DNA of 64,000 nucleotides from Pseudomonas hormoni (lineage in GTDB: Bacteria > Pseudomonadota > Gammaproteobacteria > Pseudomonadales > Pseudomonadaceae), in assembly GCF_018502625.1 (NCBI RefSeq), contig NZ_CP075566.1, forward strand, positions 4,648,501-4,712,500. Direction: 5' to 3'. The position numbers and the translations under genes were made by a program. Numbering within the stretch: the first letter of the stretch is position 1; every line of letters starts with the position of its first letter. This document shows, in pieces, positions 18,490 to 30,252 of the stretch. The notes under the pieces were generated by a model that saw nothing but the letters and a program-made list of their open reading frames with translations, did no database searches and was not told where the DNA came from.

Positions 18490-19313
18490 GGCAGGCGCCC
18501 CAGGCTGATCCGTTGGTGGCCGCCCAGATCGGTGCGGCTGTGGACTTCTTCAAAGCCGCGGGTATGCAGCAGATCGCGCACGGCTTCGGCTTGATCATAA
18601 CCGTGTTCGAGCATCAACCAGCCGCCCGCTTCCAGGTAATCCGGTGCCTGGGCGACGATCAGGCGCAAATCGTCGAGCCCATCGATACCGGCTACCAGCG
18701 CACTGGACGGTTCGAAACGCACATCGCCTTCCACCAGATGCGGATCGGTCGAAGCGATGTAAGGTGGATTGCTGATGATCAGCTGAAAACGCTGACCTTC
18801 CAGCGCGCTGAACCAATGGCTGCTCAGCACGGTGGCATTGTTCAGGTGCAGGCGCTGACGATTGCGCTCGGCCAGGGCCACGGCTTCAAGCACGCGATCC
18901 ACGGCAGTGACGCTCCACGCCGGACGTTCACTGGCCAGGGCCAAGGCGATAGCGCCGCTGCCGGTGCCGAGATCGAGGACCTTGGCGGGCGTGGCGGGCA
19001 ACAATTCCAGCGCGGCCTCTACCAGCAATTCGGTGTCCGGGCGCGGGATCAGCGTGTGCGGCGCGACTTCCAGATCAAGCTTCCAGAAACCTTGCTGGCC
19101 CAGGATGTACGCCACCGGCTCACCGCCACGACGGCGTTGCAGGTACTCGGCGAACTTCAGCGCGGCGTCGCTCGGAACGATGCGCTCCGGCCAGGTGTGC
19201 AAAAAACTGCGGGACTTGCCCAATGCCGCGGCCAACAGTAATTCAGCATCCAGACGCGCCGTCGGCGAGTCGGGTAAATCAGCGGCGCGCAACAGACTGG
19301 CAATGATCGTCAT
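18483..19313 (-). CDS. prmC: Release factor glutamine methyltransferase
   Basis: N5-methylates the Gln of the GGQ motif of release factors 1 and 2. The 276-residue protein has an N-terminal helical release-factor-binding domain, the SAM motif [16 protein letters not shown] and the catalytic SNPPYIAS. It is translationally coupled to its substrate gene prfA (four-base overlap) and to moeB. Confidence 0.96.
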   Translation of the reverse strand: MTIIASLLRAADLPDSPTARLDAELLLAAALGKSRSFLHTWPERIVPSDAALKFAEYLQRRRGGEPVAYILGQQGFWKLDLEVAPHTLIPRPDTELLVEAALELLPATPAKVLDLGTGSGAIALALASERPAWSVTAVDRVLEAVALAERNRQRLHLNNATVLSSHWFSALEGQRFQLIISNPPYIASTDPHLVEGDVRFEPSSALVAGIDGLDDLRLIVAQAPDYLEAGGWLMLEHGYDQAEAVRDLLHTRGFEEVHSRTDLGGHQRISLGRLPC

Positions 19314-20389
19314 TCGATGGCCGCCAGTTGGTCAGCCTGATATTCGGCCAGCAACGGCTCGATCACCGCATCGACACCACCCGCGAGGATTTCGTCGAGG
19401 GAATACAGCGTCAGATTGACCCGGTGATCGGTGACCCGGCCCTGGGCAAAGTTGTAGGTACGGATCCGCTCCGAACGATCCCCCGAACCCACCAGCAATT
19501 TACGCTCGCTGGCGATGGCATTGGCGGCGGCGCTGGTCTGCTGATCGTTGAGTTTGGCCGACAGCCAGGACATCGCCCGGGCGCGGTTTTTGTGCTGGGA
19601 ACGTTCTTCCTGGCACTCGACGACGATACCGGACGGCAAGTGCGTGATGCGGATCGCCGAGTCGGTCTTGTTGACGTGCTGACCACCGGCGCCGGAGGAA
19701 CGATAGGTGTCGACCCGCAGATCCGCCGGGTTGATCTCGATCGTTTCCTGTTCGTCTGGCTCGGGCAACACTGCCACGGTGCAGGCGGATGTGTGGATGC
19801 GCCCCTGGGATTCAGTGGCCGGAACCCGTTGCACGCGGTGCGCACCGGATTCGAATTTCAGCTTGCCGTAGACGTTGTCGCCTTCAACCCGCGCGATGAC
19901 TTCTTTATAGCCGCCGTGCTCGCCGATGTTCTCCGAGAGAATTTCCACCCGCCAGCCACGCCGCTCTGCGTAACGCGAATACATGCGGAACAGGTCGCCG
20001 GAGAAAATCGCCGCCTCGTCACCGCCGGTGCCGGCACGAATTTCGAGGAATACGTTACGCCCGTCGTTCGGGTCCTTGGGCAGCAAAAGCCGTTGCAGGC
20101 TGGCTTCAATCTCGATCAGTTGCTCCTTGGCTTCGCGAACTTCTTCCACGGCCATTTCGCGCATGTCCGGGTCGCTGTCCTTGAGCAGGGCCTGGGCGCC
20201 TTCGAGGTCGCTTTGCACCTTGAGCAACTGTTTATAGGTGTCGACAATCGGCTCGACTTCCGCGTACTCCTTGGAATAGGCGCGGAATTTGTTCTGATCG
20301 GAAATGACCTCGCCATCGCCAAGCAAGGCGGTCAATTCCTCGAAACGGTCCCGGAGGATGTCCAGCTTATTGAGCAGTGACGCTTTCAT
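19310..20389 (-). CDS. prfA: Peptide chain release factor 1
   Basis: Recognises UAA and UAG stop codons. The 359-residue protein carries the peptidyl-tRNA hydrolysis motif [15 protein letters not shown] near residue 232 and an N-terminal coiled region. The codon-recognition PxT loop is present in the segment near VRVPATE. It overlaps hemA and prmC by four bases each. Confidence 0.97.
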   Translation of the reverse strand: MKASLLNKLDILRDRFEELTALLGDGEVISDQNKFRAYSKEYAEVEPIVDTYKQLLKVQSDLEGAQALLKDSDPDMREMAVEEVREAKEQLIEIEASLQRLLLPKDPNDGRNVFLEIRAGTGGDEAAIFSGDLFRMYSRYAERRGWRVEILSENIGEHGGYKEVIARVEGDNVYGKLKFESGAHRVQRVPATESQGRIHTSACTVAVLPEPDEQETIEINPADLRVDTYRSSGAGGQHVNKTDSAIRITHLPSGIVVECQEERSQHKNRARAMSWLSAKLNDQQTSAAANAIASERKLLVGSGDRSERIRTYNFAQGRVTDHRVNLTLYSLDEILAGGVDAVIEPLLAEYQADQLAAIE

Positions 20390-21675
20390 TGCGGTTTTTT
20401 ATCCGAAAAGCTATCCGATGAGCCCTCACCGAGGGCAAAGAGTTCCTGGGCCATGGCCAGTGCGTCGAGGCGACCTTCGGCAGAGAGCTTTTTCAACTGC
20501 ACGCTCGGTGCGTGCAGGAGTTTGTTGGTCAAGCCACGTGCCAATTGCACCAGCACGTCTTCGGCGCTGCTGCCGTTGGCCAGCATCCGCTGGGCCTTCT
20601 GCAATTCTTCGTCACGCATGCGCTCGCTTTGTTGGCGATAGGCCTTGAGCACATCCACCGCCGCCAGTTCGCGCAGGCGGATCATGAAGTCTTCCGCGCC
20701 AACCGACACCATCTCTTCCGCCGCTTGCGCAGCGCCCTGACGGCTCTTGAGGTTTTCGGCGACCACTTCGTGGAGATCGTCGACGCTATAAAGGTAAACG
20801 TCGTCCAACTCGCCGACTTCAGGCTCGATATCGCGCGGTACGGCGATGTCCACCATGAAGATCGGCTTGTGCTTGCGCAGCTTCAAGGCACTTTCCACCG
20901 CGCCTTTACCGAGGATCGGCAACTGGCTGGCGGTGGAGCTGATGACGATGTCGCTGCGCACCAGTTCGGCCGGGATGTCCGAGAGCAACACGGCATGGGC
21001 ACCAAACTGCTCGGCCAGAATGCTCGCGCGTTCCAGGGTGCGGTTGGCGACGACAATGCGCTTCACACCCAGCTCATGCAGATGGCGGGCGACCAGGGTG
21101 ATGGTCTCGCCGGCGCCGATCAGCAAGGCCTGGCTGCGTTGCAAGTCACTGAAAATCTGTTTCGCCAGGCTGACCGCGGCAAACGCCACGGACACCGGGT
21201 TTTCGCCGATGGCGGTGTCGGTACGCACTTGCTTGGCCGCATTGAACGTCGCCTGAAACAGACGCCCGAGCAGCGGACCGATGGTGCCAGCCTCGCGGGC
21301 CACGGCGTAGCACGATTTCATCTGGCCGAGAATCTGCGGTTCGCCCAACACCAGCGAATCGAGCCCGGAGGCGACCCGCATCATGTGACGAACTGCCGCA
21401 TCATCTTCGTGCACATAAGCGCTCGCGCGCAGCTCGTCGAGGCTCAAATGGTGATAATCGGCCAGCCAGCGCAGCACGATGTCAGCCGAAAGGTGATCCT
21501 GTTCTATATAGAGTTCACTGCGATTGCAGGTGGAGAGGATCGCAGCTTCGCGGCTGTCGGTGAGTCGGCAGAGCTGCTGCAAGGCCTCAACCAGCTGCTC
21601 AGGGGTAAAGGCCACGCGCTCGCGGACGTCTACTGAAGCAGTCTTGTGGTTAATACCGAGTGCAAGGAAGGCCAT
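20386..21675 (-). CDS. hemA: Glutamyl-tRNA reductase
   Basis: First committed step of heme synthesis by the C5 route: reduces Glu-tRNA to glutamate semialdehyde with NADPH. The 429-residue product has the active-site Cys in [11 protein letters not shown] and the conserved [13 protein letters not shown]. The C-terminal dimerisation helix region is present. It is first gene of the operon; the promoter must lie in the gap with the divergent TPR gene, where a REP doublet also sits. Confidence 0.96.
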   Translation of the reverse strand: MAFLALGINHKTASVDVRERVAFTPEQLVEALQQLCRLTDSREAAILSTCNRSELYIEQDHLSADIVLRWLADYHHLSLDELRASAYVHEDDAAVRHMMRVASGLDSLVLGEPQILGQMKSCYAVAREAGTIGPLLGRLFQATFNAAKQVRTDTAIGENPVSVAFAAVSLAKQIFSDLQRSQALLIGAGETITLVARHLHELGVKRIVVANRTLERASILAEQFGAHAVLLSDIPAELVRSDIVISSTASQLPILGKGAVESALKLRKHKPIFMVDIAVPRDIEPEVGELDDVYLYSVDDLHEVVAENLKSRQGAAQAAEEMVSVGAEDFMIRLRELAAVDVLKAYRQQSERMRDEELQKAQRMLANGSSAEDVLVQLARGLTNKLLHAPSVQLKKLSAEGRLDALAMAQELFALGEGSSDSFSDKKPQ

Positions 21676-21782
21676 TCAAAGTCGCTGATGGTGACGTGAA
21701 GCCGGCAATTGTCCTACTTCGACAGAGCCAGAACAACTACCGCTGACTATTGTCCTGGTAGCTTGCGCTTATAAAGGCTTTC

Positions 21783-21882
21783 TGTAGGAGCGAGCTTGCT
21801 CGCGAAAAACGTGAGGATGATGCGTTTATTCAGACAGCACGCGTTATCGTTCACGTCCATCGCGAGCAAGCTCGCTCCTACA
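21783..21882. repeat. REPIN between hemA and the TPR lipoprotein gene
   Basis: TGTAGGAGCGAGCTTGCTCGCG and its inverted copy ending CGCGAGCAAGCTCGCTCCTACA flank a loop of about 55 bases. Because it lies between divergent genes it should not be a simple terminator; a boundary or supercoiling role is possible. Confidence 0.9.
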
Positions 21883-21948
21883 TGGTTATGTTTGGCCGAA
21901 GGCTTGTGTCATGATGATCCGACCGCAGGTTAGTCGTCCTCTTCCTAT

Positions 21949-23673
21949 ATGAATAGATCTTCCGCGTTGCTCCTCGCTTTTGTCTTCCTCAGCGGCTGCC
22001 AGGCCATGGCACCCGTCTCGTCGGACGGTACGCCGCCGGTCGAAGACAGCACTCCGGCCCCTGAAAAGCCCAAGGTTTACAGCTCATTCAGTGAAGAAAC
22101 CGTCTTCAGTCTGTTGAGCGCCGAACTGGCTGGCCAACGCAATCGTTTCGACATTGCGCTGGACAACTACGTGACCCAGGCCATCAATACCCAGGATCCG
22201 GGCATCTCCGAGCGGGCGTTTCGCATCGCCGAGTACCTGGGCGCCGACCAGGCCGCCCTGGACACCGCGCTGATCTGGGCGAAAAACGCCCCGGACGACC
22301 TCGAGGCGCAACGGGCCGCCGCCGTACAACTGGCTCGCGCCGGGCGCTATGACGACTCCATGGTTTACATGGAGAAAGTCCTGCAAGGCAAAGGCGACAC
22401 GCATTTCGACTTCCTTGCCCTGTCCGCGGCCGATACCGATCAGGAAACCCGCAACGGCCTGATGAAAAGTTTTGACCGTTTATTGCAGCGCCATCCGCAC
22501 AACAGCCAGCTGCTTTTCGGCAAGGCCTTGTTGATGCAACAGGACGGCGACAGCAAAGGCGCACTGGCCTTATTGGAAGACAACCCGCCGGACGACGGTG
22601 AAATCGCCCCGATTCTGCTGCGCGCACGCTTGCTGCAAACCCTTGATCGTGGCGATGAAGCGTTGCCGCTGCTGCAAAAAAGCATCAAGAAGTACCCGGA
22701 CGACAAACGCCTGCGCCTGACTTACGCCCGCATGCTGGTCGAACAGGACCGCATGGACGACGCCAAAGCCGAGTTCTCGAGCCTGGTTCAGCAGTACCCG
22801 GAAGACGACGAACTGCGATATTCCCTGGCGCTGGTGTGCCTGGAAGCCAAGGCCTGGGACGAGGCCAAGGGCTACCTCGAAGACCTGATCGCCCGGGAAA
22901 GCCATGTCGACTCGGCCCATCTGAACCTCGGTCGCATCGCTGAAGAGCGCAACGATCCCCAGGGTGCACTGATCGAATACGCCCAGGTCGGCCCGGGCAA
23001 CGATTACCTGCCAGCGCAATTGCGTCAGGCCGATATCCTGATGAACAACGGCAAGACCGCCGAAGCGCAAAGCCGTCTGGCGAGCGAGCGCGATGAGCAA
23101 CCCGATTATGCGATTCAGCTGTATCTGATCGAAGCCGAAACGCTGTCCGCCAATAAACAGGGGGACAAGGCCTGGAATGTTTTACACAAAGCCTTGCAGC
23201 AATACCCGGACGATCTGAATCTGCTATACACCCGCGCCATGCAGGCGGAAAAACGCAATGACCTTGCGCAGATGGAAAAAGACCTGCGCCTGATCATCAA
23301 GCGCGACCCGGACAACGCGATGGCGCTGAACGCCCTCGGTTACACCCTGTCCGACCGCACGACGCGTTACGCGGAAGCCAAGGCCCTGATCGAACAGGCG
23401 CACCAGATCACCCCGGAAGACCCGGCGGTACTCGACAGCCTCGGCTGGGTGAATTTCCGTCTGGGCAATCTTGATGAAGCCGAGCGATATCTGCGCCAGG
23501 CACTGGATCGCTTCCCCGATCAGGAAGTCGCGGCTCACCTGGGTGAAGTCCTGTGGGCCAATGGCAAGCAACGGGAAGCCAAGCAAATCTGGGGCAAGTT
23601 CCTCAAGGGACAACCCGACAGCCCAATCCTGCGCGGCACCATCAAGCGCCTGACCGGATCAGAGACTCTTTAA
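21949..23673 (+). CDS. Tetratricopeptide repeat lipoprotein
   Basis: A 574-residue protein with a lipoprotein signal ([15 protein letters not shown], Cys at residue 17), so it is anchored in a membrane facing the periplasm. Most of the rest is TPR-type helical pairs, clear in blocks such as [25 protein letters not shown] and [24 protein letters not shown] proteins act as assembly scaffolds. It is followed at 4 bp by lolB, suggesting a role in lipoprotein or envelope assembly; no specific partner can be named. Confidence 0.85.
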   Translation: MNRSSALLLAFVFLSGCQAMAPVSSDGTPPVEDSTPAPEKPKVYSSFSEETVFSLLSAELAGQRNRFDIALDNYVTQAINTQDPGISERAFRIAEYLGADQAALDTALIWAKNAPDDLEAQRAAAVQLARAGRYDDSMVYMEKVLQGKGDTHFDFLALSAADTDQETRNGLMKSFDRLLQRHPHNSQLLFGKALLMQQDGDSKGALALLEDNPPDDGEIAPILLRARLLQTLDRGDEALPLLQKSIKKYPDDKRLRLTYARMLVEQDRMDDAKAEFSSLVQQYPEDDELRYSLALVCLEAKAWDEAKGYLEDLIARESHVDSAHLNLGRIAEERNDPQGALIEYAQVGPGNDYLPAQLRQADILMNNGKTAEAQSRLASERDEQPDYAIQLYLIEAETLSANKQGDKAWNVLHKALQQYPDDLNLLYTRAMQAEKRNDLAQMEKDLRLIIKRDPDNAMALNALGYTLSDRTTRYAEAKALIEQAHQITPEDPAVLDSLGWVNFRLGNLDEAERYLRQALDRFPDQEVAAHLGEVLWANGKQREAKQIWGKFLKGQPDSPILRGTIKRLTGSETL

Positions 23674-23677
23674 AATC

Positions 23678-24295
23678 ATGTTTTTGCGCCACTTCATCGT
23701 TTTCAGTTTTATCGCCCTGCTCGCCGGTTGCGCGGGCTTCGGTGCCCGCGAATCGGTTCAGGGTCAGGGCGACGCCGGTCTATGGCGCGCTCACAAAGAG
23801 CAACTGACCAGCCTCGATGGCTGGCAGATCAACGGCAAGATCGGCATCCGCGCGCCAAAAGACTCGGGCAGCGGCACGCTGTTCTGGCTGCAGCGCCAGT
23901 CGTATTACGATATTCGCCTTTCGGGCCCTCTGGGTCGCGGCGCCGCACGTCTGACCGGACACCCCGGAAAGGTTTCGCTGGAAGTCGCCAATCAGGGGCG
24001 CTATGAAGCGCCGACGCCGGAAGTGCTGCTTGAAGAACAGCTCGGCTGGAAGCTGCCTGTGTCGCACCTGGCCTGGTGGGTCCGCGGGCTCCCGGCGCCG
24101 GACAGCAAAAGTCGCCTGACACTGGATGCCGACAGCCGTCTGGCCAATCTGGATCAGGATGGCTGGCAGGTCGAATACTTGAGTTATGCCGAGCAAAACG
24201 GCTTCTGGCTGCCCGAGCGGATCAAACTGCATGGCGCCGACCTTGACGTCACGCTGGTGATCAAGGAATGGCAACCTCGCAAACTGGGGCAATGA
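23678..24295 (+). CDS. lolB: Outer membrane lipoprotein receptor LolB
   Basis: Receives lipoproteins from LolA and inserts them into the outer membrane. The 205-residue product has a lipobox ([11 protein letters not shown], Cys at residue 18) and the LolB core, including [13 protein letters not shown] and [12 protein letters not shown]. It lies between the TPR lipoprotein gene and ispE, the normal gamma-proteobacterial order. Confidence 0.93.
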   Translation: MFLRHFIVFSFIALLAGCAGFGARESVQGQGDAGLWRAHKEQLTSLDGWQINGKIGIRAPKDSGSGTLFWLQRQSYYDIRLSGPLGRGAARLTGHPGKVSLEVANQGRYEAPTPEVLLEEQLGWKLPVSHLAWWVRGLPAPDSKSRLTLDADSRLANLDQDGWQVEYLSYAEQNGFWLPERIKLHGADLDVTLVIKEWQPRKLGQ

Positions 24296-24297
24296 AC

Positions 24298-25149
24298 ATG
24301 ACGGCCCCACGTTTGACGCTGCCCTCCCCGGCGAAACTCAATCTGATGCTGCACATCCTCGGCCGCCGTGAAGACGGTTACCACGAGCTGCAGACGATTT
24401 TTCAGTTTCTCGACTACGGCGATGAAATCACCTTCGCTGTGCGCGACGACGGCGTGATCCGACTGCACACTGAATTCGACGGCGTTCCCCACGACAGCAA
24501 TCTGATTGTTCGCGCGGCGAAAAAACTTCAGGAGCAATCCGGTTGCTCGCTCGGCATCGACATCTGGATCGAAAAAATTCTGCCCATGGGCGGTGGCATC
24601 GGTGGTGGCAGTTCAAATGCCGCGACGACTTTGCTCGGCCTGAATCATCTCTGGCAACTGGGCTGGAATGAGGATCGGCTGGCCGTGCTGGGCCTGACGC
24701 TTGGGGCCGACGTCCCGGTTTTCGTGCGTGGCCACGCGGCTTTCGCCGAGGGCGTGGGGGAGAAACTTACCCCTGTAGACCCCGAAGAACCGTGGTATCT
24801 CGTGCTTGTGCCGCAAGTATCTGTAAGTACAGCAGAAATTTTTTCAGATCCGTTGTTGACACGTAACTCTTCTCCCATTAAAGTGCGCCCCGTTCCCAAG
24901 GGAAACAGTCGAAATGACTGCTTACCGGTGGTAGCAAGGCGTTATCCAGATGTACGTAACGCATTGAATTTGTTAGGTAATTTTACCGAAGCAAAACTCA
25001 CCGGAACTGGAAGTTGTGTGTTTGGGGGCTTCCCAAGCAAAGCTGAAGCTGATAAAGTCTCGGCCCTTCTTACAGAGACCCTTACAGGGTTTGTAGCAAA
25101 AGGAAGCAACGTTTCGATGTTGCATCGCAAGCTGCAAAGTCTGCTCTAA
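24298..25149 (+). CDS. ispE: 4-diphosphocytidyl-2-C-methyl-D-erythritol kinase
   Basis: MEP-pathway kinase of isoprenoid synthesis. The 283-residue GHMP kinase has [17 protein letters not shown] at the N-terminus and the ATP loop [18 protein letters not shown] choose the ATG eight bases after GGGG (MTAPRLT) over ATGs two and ten codons earlier. Base composition changes sharply near 24820: the final 330 bases are about 40-48 percent GC in the lines I counted, against about 60 percent earlier, with TTA and GTA codons, although the frame stays intact. Confidence 0.93.
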   Translation: MTAPRLTLPSPAKLNLMLHILGRREDGYHELQTIFQFLDYGDEITFAVRDDGVIRLHTEFDGVPHDSNLIVRAAKKLQEQSGCSLGIDIWIEKILPMGGGIGGGSSNAATTLLGLNHLWQLGWNEDRLAVLGLTLGADVPVFVRGHAAFAEGVGEKLTPVDPEEPWYLVLVPQVSVSTAEIFSDPLLTRNSSPIKVRPVPKGNSRNDCLPVVARRYPDVRNALNLLGNFTEAKLTGTGSCVFGGFPSKAEADKVSALLTETLTGFVAKGSNVSMLHRKLQSLL

Positions 25150-25185
25150 AGGAACCGATTACTGGGTAATCGTTGCAACAGATAC

Positions 25186-25260
25186 AGGGGCGTCGCCAAG
25201 CGGTAAGGCAGCAGGTTTTGATCCTGCCATGCGTTGGTTCGAATCCAGCCGCCCCTGCCA
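25186..25260 (+). tRNA. tRNA-Gln (anticodon TTG)
   Basis: Cloverleaf of 75 bases including encoded CCA. Acceptor arms AGGGGCG and CGCCCCT pair, the anticodon stem GCAGG/CCTGC encloses loop TTTTGAT with TTG at positions 34-36, and the T arm GGTTCGAATCC is standard. It sits between ispE and prs, as in other pseudomonads. Confidence 0.97.
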
Positions 25261-25305
25261 TTTTCTATACTCATCCAGGTTACCCTCAGCCTCTAGGTAC
25301 TGCGC

Positions 25306-26247
25306 GTGTCCAAGATGATGGTCTTTACGGGGAATGCTAACCCCGATCTGGCTCGGCGTGTCGTACGTCAGCTGCATATCCCTCTCGGTGACATCTCTGT
25401 CGGTAAGTTCTCCGACGGCGAAATTACTGCCGAGATCAATGAAAACGTCCGCGGTAAAGATGTCTTCATTATTCAGCCGACTTGCGCTCCGACCAACGAT
25501 AACCTGATGGAACTGGTAGTGATGGCTGATGCCTTCCGCCGCTCCTCGGCTACTCGTATCACTGCTGTTATTCCTTACTTTGGTTATGCCCGTCAGGATC
25601 GCCGTCCGCGTTCCGCACGTGTGGCTATCAGCGCGAAAGTCGTTGCTGACATGCTTACCGTAGTCGGCATCGACCGTGTTCTCACGGTTGATCTGCATGC
25701 TGACCAGATTCAGGGCTTCTTCGATATTCCGGTAGATAACATCTACGGCTCCCCGGTTCTGGTGGATGACATTGAAGATCAGCGCTTCGAAAACCTGATG
25801 ATCGTATCCCCGGACATTGGCGGCGTCGTGCGTGCACGTGCTGTTGCCAAATCCCTGGGCGTGGATCTCGGGATCATCGACAAACGCCGTGAGAAAGCCA
25901 ATCACTCTGAAGTGATGCATATCATCGGTGATGTCGAAGGGCGTACCTGTATTCTGGTTGATGACATGGTCGATACCGCCGGCACTCTGTGCCACGCGGC
26001 AAAGGCTTTGAAAGAGCATGGCGCTGCCAAGGTTTTCGCCTACTGCACACACCCTGTGCTGTCCGGTCGGGCGATCGAAAACATTGAAAATTCCATGCTG
26101 GACGAACTGGTGGTGACCAACACCATCCCGTTGTCCGCTGCTGCTCAAGCCTGCTCGCGTATCCGTCAACTGGATATCGCGCCGGTAGTTGCCGAAGCGG
26201 TCCGCCGCATCAGCAATGAAGAATCGATCAGCGCGATGTTCCGTTAA
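25306..26247 (+). CDS. prs: Ribose-phosphate pyrophosphokinase
   Basis: Makes PRPP, which feeds the hpt and upp enzymes encoded earlier in the window as well as His, Trp and nucleotide synthesis. The 313-residue protein starts at GTG ([15 protein letters not shown]) and carries the PRPP-synthase signature [17 protein letters not shown] and the PRPP loop [15 protein letters not shown] strong terminator follows the stop. Confidence 0.97.
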   Translation: MSKMMVFTGNANPDLARRVVRQLHIPLGDISVGKFSDGEITAEINENVRGKDVFIIQPTCAPTNDNLMELVVMADAFRRSSATRITAVIPYFGYARQDRRPRSARVAISAKVVADMLTVVGIDRVLTVDLHADQIQGFFDIPVDNIYGSPVLVDDIEDQRFENLMIVSPDIGGVVRARAVAKSLGVDLGIIDKRREKANHSEVMHIIGDVEGRTCILVDDMVDTAGTLCHAAKALKEHGAAKVFAYCTHPVLSGRAIENIENSMLDELVVTNTIPLSAAAQACSRIRQLDIAPVVAEAVRRISNEESISAMFR

Positions 26248-26285
26248 GGGCCCTGCCCTTCTCGAACATCTCGTTGTCGAAAAGC

Positions 26286-26323
26286 GCCCCGCCCCGGCAT
26301 TCCTGTCGGGGCGGGGCTTTTTT
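26286..26323 (+). terminator. Rho-independent terminator after prs
   Basis: Stem GCCCCGCCCCG with loop GCATTCCTGT and return CGGGGCGGGGC, followed by six T. It ends prs before the separately promoted rplY. Confidence 0.93.
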
Positions 26324-26388
26324 GCCCATATCGCCTTTAGCGCTGGTCGCAAACGCTGGGGCGAATGTGGTTATTTTGGAGATACAAC

Positions 26389-26991
26389 ATGAACGATTTT
26401 ACTCTGAATGCTGAAGTGCGTTCCGACCTGGGGAAAGGTGCGAGCCGCCGCCTGCGTCGTCTCGCAAGCCTGGTACCAGCTGTAGTTTACGGTGGCGAAA
26501 AAGCCCCTGAATCCATCAGCATGCTGGCTAAAGAAGTTGCCAAACTGCTCGAAAACGAAGCGGCTTACAGCCACATCATCGAGCTGAACGTTGGCGGCAC
26601 CAAGCAAAACGTAATCATCAAAGCCCTGCAGCGTCACCCGGCCAAAGGCCACGTCCTGCACGCTGACTTCGTACGCGTTGTAGCTGGCCAGAAACTGACC
26701 GCTATCGTGCCTGTACACTTCGTTGGTGAAGAAGCTCCGATCAAGAAAGGCGGCGAAGTTTCGCACGTTGTTTCGGAAATCGAAGTGACCTGCTTGCCAA
26801 AAGACCTGCCTGAATTCATCGAAGTCGACCTGGCTAACGCCGAAATCGGTTCGATCATTCACCTGTCCGACCTCAAAGCCCCTAAAGGCGTTGAGTTTGT
26901 TGCTCTGGCACACGGCGATGACAAGGCTGTTGCCAACGTCCACGCTCCACGTGTTGCTCCAGAAGCTACCGAAGAAGGCGCAGCAGAGTAA
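26389..26991 (+). CDS. rplY: 50S ribosomal protein L25 (CTC form)
   Basis: Binds 5S rRNA in the large subunit. The 200-residue protein has the long CTC form: N-terminal L25 domain ([24 protein letters not shown]) and the C-terminal TL5 domain ending in an acidic Ala-rich tail. The frame's first ATG lies eight codons earlier and is rejected. It precedes pth by about 170 bp. Confidence 0.95.
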   Translation: MNDFTLNAEVRSDLGKGASRRLRRLASLVPAVVYGGEKAPESISMLAKEVAKLLENEAAYSHIIELNVGGTKQNVIIKALQRHPAKGHVLHADFVRVVAGQKLTAIVPVHFVGEEAPIKKGGEVSHVVSEIEVTCLPKDLPEFIEVDLANAEIGSIIHLSDLKAPKGVEFVALAHGDDKAVANVHAPRVAPEATEEGAAE

Positions 26992-27161
26992 TTCACTCTG
27001 TGATGCCGGAGTGACCCGGTAACATCGCGGACTGGAACGTAGCGAGAAAGCGGGCGAGAACGCGGAGTTTACATAATGGTAAATGAGCACTTGTCGTCCA
27101 CTTTCGCCGCACACCCAGATTGCGGCGATGTTATCCACCACTCCAAGGAAGGGCCCCTATC

Positions 27162-27746
27162 GTGACTGCCATCAAACTGATCGTTGGCCTGGGAAATCCA
27201 GGCGCTGAATACGAACAGACCCGGCATAACGCAGGGGCCCTTTTTGTTGAGCGTATCGCGAACGCACAAGGCGTGAACCTTGTGGCGGATCGCAAATATT
27301 TCGGCCTGACCGGGCGCTATTCGCATCAGGGTCAGGATGTTCGTCTGCTGATTCCCACCACGTACATGAACCGCAGCGGCCAGGCCGTCTCGGCTCTCGC
27401 CGGTTTCTTCCGCATAAAGCCCGAAGAAATCCTGGTGGCGCATGACGAACTCGACCTGCCTCCGGGCGTTGCCAAACTCAAACAGGGCGGCGGCCACGGC
27501 GGTCACAACGGGTTGCGCGACATCATCGCGCAACTGGGCAATCAGAATACCTTCTACCGCTTGCGGCTTGGCATTGGCCACCCAGGCGTAGCCAGTATGG
27601 TTTCAAATTTCGTCCTGGGTCGTGCGCCACGCGCCGAACAGGAAAAACTCGATGCCAGCATCGACTTTGCCCTCGGCGTGCTGCCGGATATCCTCGCCGG
27701 GGAATGGAACCGCGCGATGAAAAACCTGCACAGCCAGAAGGCCTGA
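27162..27746 (+). CDS. pth: Peptidyl-tRNA hydrolase
   Basis: Frees tRNA from peptidyl-tRNA lost by ribosomes. The 194-residue product starts at GTG ([13 protein letters not shown]) with AAGGAAGG upstream; the catalytic His is in [11 protein letters not shown] and HDELDLPPG is also conserved. Starting at the upstream frame ATG would add 14 unrelated residues. Linked to ychF at 22 bp. Confidence 0.96.
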   Translation: MTAIKLIVGLGNPGAEYEQTRHNAGALFVERIANAQGVNLVADRKYFGLTGRYSHQGQDVRLLIPTTYMNRSGQAVSALAGFFRIKPEEILVAHDELDLPPGVAKLKQGGGHGGHNGLRDIIAQLGNQNTFYRLRLGIGHPGVASMVSNFVLGRAPRAEQEKLDASIDFALGVLPDILAGEWNRAMKNLHSQKA

Positions 27747-27768
27747 CTCACTCCTCGGGGAAAACACC

Positions 27769-28869
27769 ATGGGATTCAATTGCGGCATCGTCGGCCTGCC
27801 TAACGTCGGCAAGTCCACCCTCTTCAACGCCCTGACCAAATCCGGGATTGCGGCCGAGAACTTCCCCTTCTGCACCATCGAACCGAACACCGGTATCGTG
27901 CCGATGCCGGATCCACGTCTGGAAGCGTTGGCGGCCATCGTCAATCCAAAGCGCATCCTGCCGACCACCATGGAATTCGTCGACATCGCGGGCCTCGTTG
28001 CCGGCGCCTCGAAAGGTGAAGGCCTGGGCAACAAATTCCTCGCCAACATCCGTGAAACCGATGCCATCGCCCACGTGGTCCGCTGCTTCGAAGACGAGAA
28101 CGTGATTCACGTCTCCAACAGCGTCGACCCGAAACGTGACATCGAAATCATCGACCTGGAACTGATCTTCGCCGACCTCGACAGCTGCGAGAAGCAACTG
28201 CAGAAAGTCGCCCGCAACGCCAAGGGTGGTGACAAGGACGCCGTTGTCCAGAAGGGCCTGCTGGAGCAATTGATCGCTCACTTCACCCTCGGCAAGCCTG
28301 CTCGTACCCTGATGAAGAACATGGGTGCCGACGACAAAGCGGTGATCCGTGGCTTCCACCTGCTGACCACCAAGCCGGTCATGTACATCGCCAACGTCGC
28401 TGAAGACGGTTTTGAGAACAACCCGCTGCTGGACATCGTCAAGGCCATCGCTGAAGAAGAAGGCGCGATGGTGGTTCCGGTCTGCAACAAGATCGAAGCC
28501 GAAATCGCCGAGCTGGAAGACGGTGAAGAGAAAGACATGTTCCTCGAAGCCCTGGGCCTCGAAGAGCCTGGCCTGAACCGCGTGATCCGCGCCGGCTACG
28601 AAATGCTGCACCTGCAGACCTACTTCACCGCCGGTGTCGAAGAAGTCCGCGCCTGGACCGTCCGCGTCGGTGCCACCGCACCACAAGCTGCTGGCGTGAT
28701 CCACACCGACTTCGAAAAAGGCTTCATCCGCGCCGAAGTCATCGCCTATGACGACTTCATCCAGTACAAGGGCGAAGCCGGCACCAAAGAGGCCGGCAAA
28801 TGGCGTCTGGAAGGCAAGGACTACATCGTTAAAGACGGCGACGTGATGCACTTCCGCTTCAACGTCTAA
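27769..28869 (+). CDS. ychF: Redox-regulated ATPase YchF (Obg family)
   Basis: Ribosome-associated P-loop ATPase acting in stress responses. The 366-residue protein has the Walker A loop [14 protein letters not shown], and an NVAED segment in place of the NKxD motif, which explains ATP rather than GTP use. The C-terminal TGS domain ([25 protein letters not shown]) is present. The pth-ychF order is the usual one. Confidence 0.96.
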   Translation: MGFNCGIVGLPNVGKSTLFNALTKSGIAAENFPFCTIEPNTGIVPMPDPRLEALAAIVNPKRILPTTMEFVDIAGLVAGASKGEGLGNKFLANIRETDAIAHVVRCFEDENVIHVSNSVDPKRDIEIIDLELIFADLDSCEKQLQKVARNAKGGDKDAVVQKGLLEQLIAHFTLGKPARTLMKNMGADDKAVIRGFHLLTTKPVMYIANVAEDGFENNPLLDIVKAIAEEEGAMVVPVCNKIEAEIAELEDGEEKDMFLEALGLEEPGLNRVIRAGYEMLHLQTYFTAGVEEVRAWTVRVGATAPQAAGVIHTDFEKGFIRAEVIAYDDFIQYKGEAGTKEAGKWRLEGKDYIVKDGDVMHFRFNV

Positions 28870-28902
28870 GTTTTTCAGAACGAAGCACCCGCCCAAGAAA
28901 AA

Positions 28903-28927
28903 GCCGCGTTTGATACGCGGCTTTTTT
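28903..28927 (+). terminator. Rho-independent terminator after ychF
   Basis: Stem GCCGCGT, loop TTGAT, stem ACGCGGC, then six T; five A precede the stem, so it may work in both directions between the convergent genes. Confidence 0.9.
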
Positions 28928-28946
28928 GTGCCTGATGCCCCCGTAT

Positions 28947-29024
28947 CCTGTAGGAGCGAGGCTTGCCCGCGAAGCTTTTAGCGTCCGTGATGACGCCTTC
29001 GCGGGCAAGCCTCGCTCCTACAGG
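28947..29024. repeat. REPIN between ychF and the MFS gene
   Basis: CCTGTAGGAGCGAGGCTTGC and its inverted copy ending GCCTCGCTCCTACAGG flank a short loop; the GCGGGCAAGCCTCGC family also seen at 16240. Confidence 0.9.
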
Positions 29025-29034
29025 GGGGCCGTGT

Positions 29035-30252
29035 TCAGGCCTTTTTGGTTCTTGGCAAGAAGATCGCCAACACACCCAACAACGGCAAGAACGAACACAG
29101 GAAGTACACGTACTCAATACCGTGCACATCCGCCAGATACCCCAGCAAAGCGGCGCCAATGCCGCCGAAACCAAACATCAGCCCAAAGAACACCCCCGCA
29201 ATCATCCCGACATTCCCCGGTACCAATTCCTGCGCATACACCACGATGGCCGAGAACGCAGAGGCCAGGATGAAACCGATCACCACGCTGAGAATGCTGG
29301 TCCAGAACAGATCAACATGCGGCAGGATCAGCGTGAACGGCGCCACGCCCAGGATCGAAAACCAGATCACCGCCTTACGCCCGATCTTGTCGCCGATCGG
29401 CCCACCGAAGAACGTCCCCGCCGCCACCGCCCCCAGAAACAGGAACAAATGCAGCTGCGAACTGGCCACCGACAGGTCGAATTTCTCGATCAGGTAGAAG
29501 GTGAAGTAGCTGGTGAAACTGGCCATGTAGAAGTACTTGGAGAACACCAGCAACCCGAGCACCACCAGCGCACTGATGACCCGGCCCTTCGACAAGCCAT
29601 GCGTCGCTGCCTGGCCTTGCTTGAGTTTGAACAGGCTTAGGTGATTGGCGTACCAGCGGCTGATCCGGTAGAGCACGAACAGCGCAAACACCGCGAACAA
29701 GCCGAACCACGCCACATGGCCCTGACCGAACGGAATGATGATCGCCGCCGCCAGCAACGGACCGAAAGCGGAGCCCGCGTTACCGCCGACCTGGAAAGTC
29801 GATTGCGCCAGACCAAATCGCCCGCCCGAGGCCAGCCGCGCCACGCGAGACGCTTCCGGGTGAAAGGTCGACGAGCCGATGCCGATCAACCCCGCCGCCA
29901 GCAAAATCAATGGAAAGGTGCCGACCACCGACATCATCAAAATGCCGATCAATGTGCACACCGTCCCGGCCGGAAGGAGCCAGGGTTTGGGATGGCGATC
30001 GGTGTGGTAACCGACCCACGGCTGCAACAGCGAGGCGGTCAGCTGGAAGGTCAGGGTGATCAGGCCGACCTGGGTGAAGGTCAGGCCATAGTTGGCCTTG
30101 AGCATCGGATAGATCGAAGGCAGCACCGACTGAATCAGGTCGTTGATCAAATGCGCCAGCGCCACGGCGCCGATGATGCGCATGACCAGAGGGCTGCTTT
30201 GTGACGTCGCGGATGCCGGCGTCGCGCCGGTCTGGGCATTGCTGATAGCCAT
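29035..30252 (-). CDS. MFS exporter, fosmidomycin-resistance protein family
   Basis: A 405-residue protein with 12 predicted membrane helices. The first helix region LAHLINDLIQSVLPSIYPML and the loop GYHTDRHPKPWLLP are typical of the Fsr group of major facilitator exporters. It probably exports a drug or metabolite from the cytoplasm; the substrate cannot be told from sequence. It is a single-gene unit convergent with ychF, with a promoter in the gap shared with the chemoreceptor gene. Confidence 0.85.
   Translation of the reverse strand: MAISNAQTGATPASATSQSSPLVMRIIGAVALAHLINDLIQSVLPSIYPMLKANYGLTFTQVGLITLTFQLTASLLQPWVGYHTDRHPKPWLLPAGTVCTLIGILMMSVVGTFPLILLAAGLIGIGSSTFHPEASRVARLASGGRFGLAQSTFQVGGNAGSAFGPLLAAAIIIPFGQGHVAWFGLFAVFALFVLYRISRWYANHLSLFKLKQGQAATHGLSKGRVISALVVLGLLVFSKYFYMASFTSYFTFYLIEKFDLSVASSQLHLFLFLGAVAAGTFFGGPIGDKIGRKAVIWFSILGVAPFTLILPHVDLFWTSILSVVIGFILASAFSAIVVYAQELVPGNVGMIAGVFFGLMFGFGGIGAALLGYLADVHGIEYVYFLCSFLPLLGVLAIFLPRTKKA

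Noticed and set aside
24820..25149. ispE as a broken or fused gene
   Set aside because: Despite the composition change the frame is intact and the length is that of the family.
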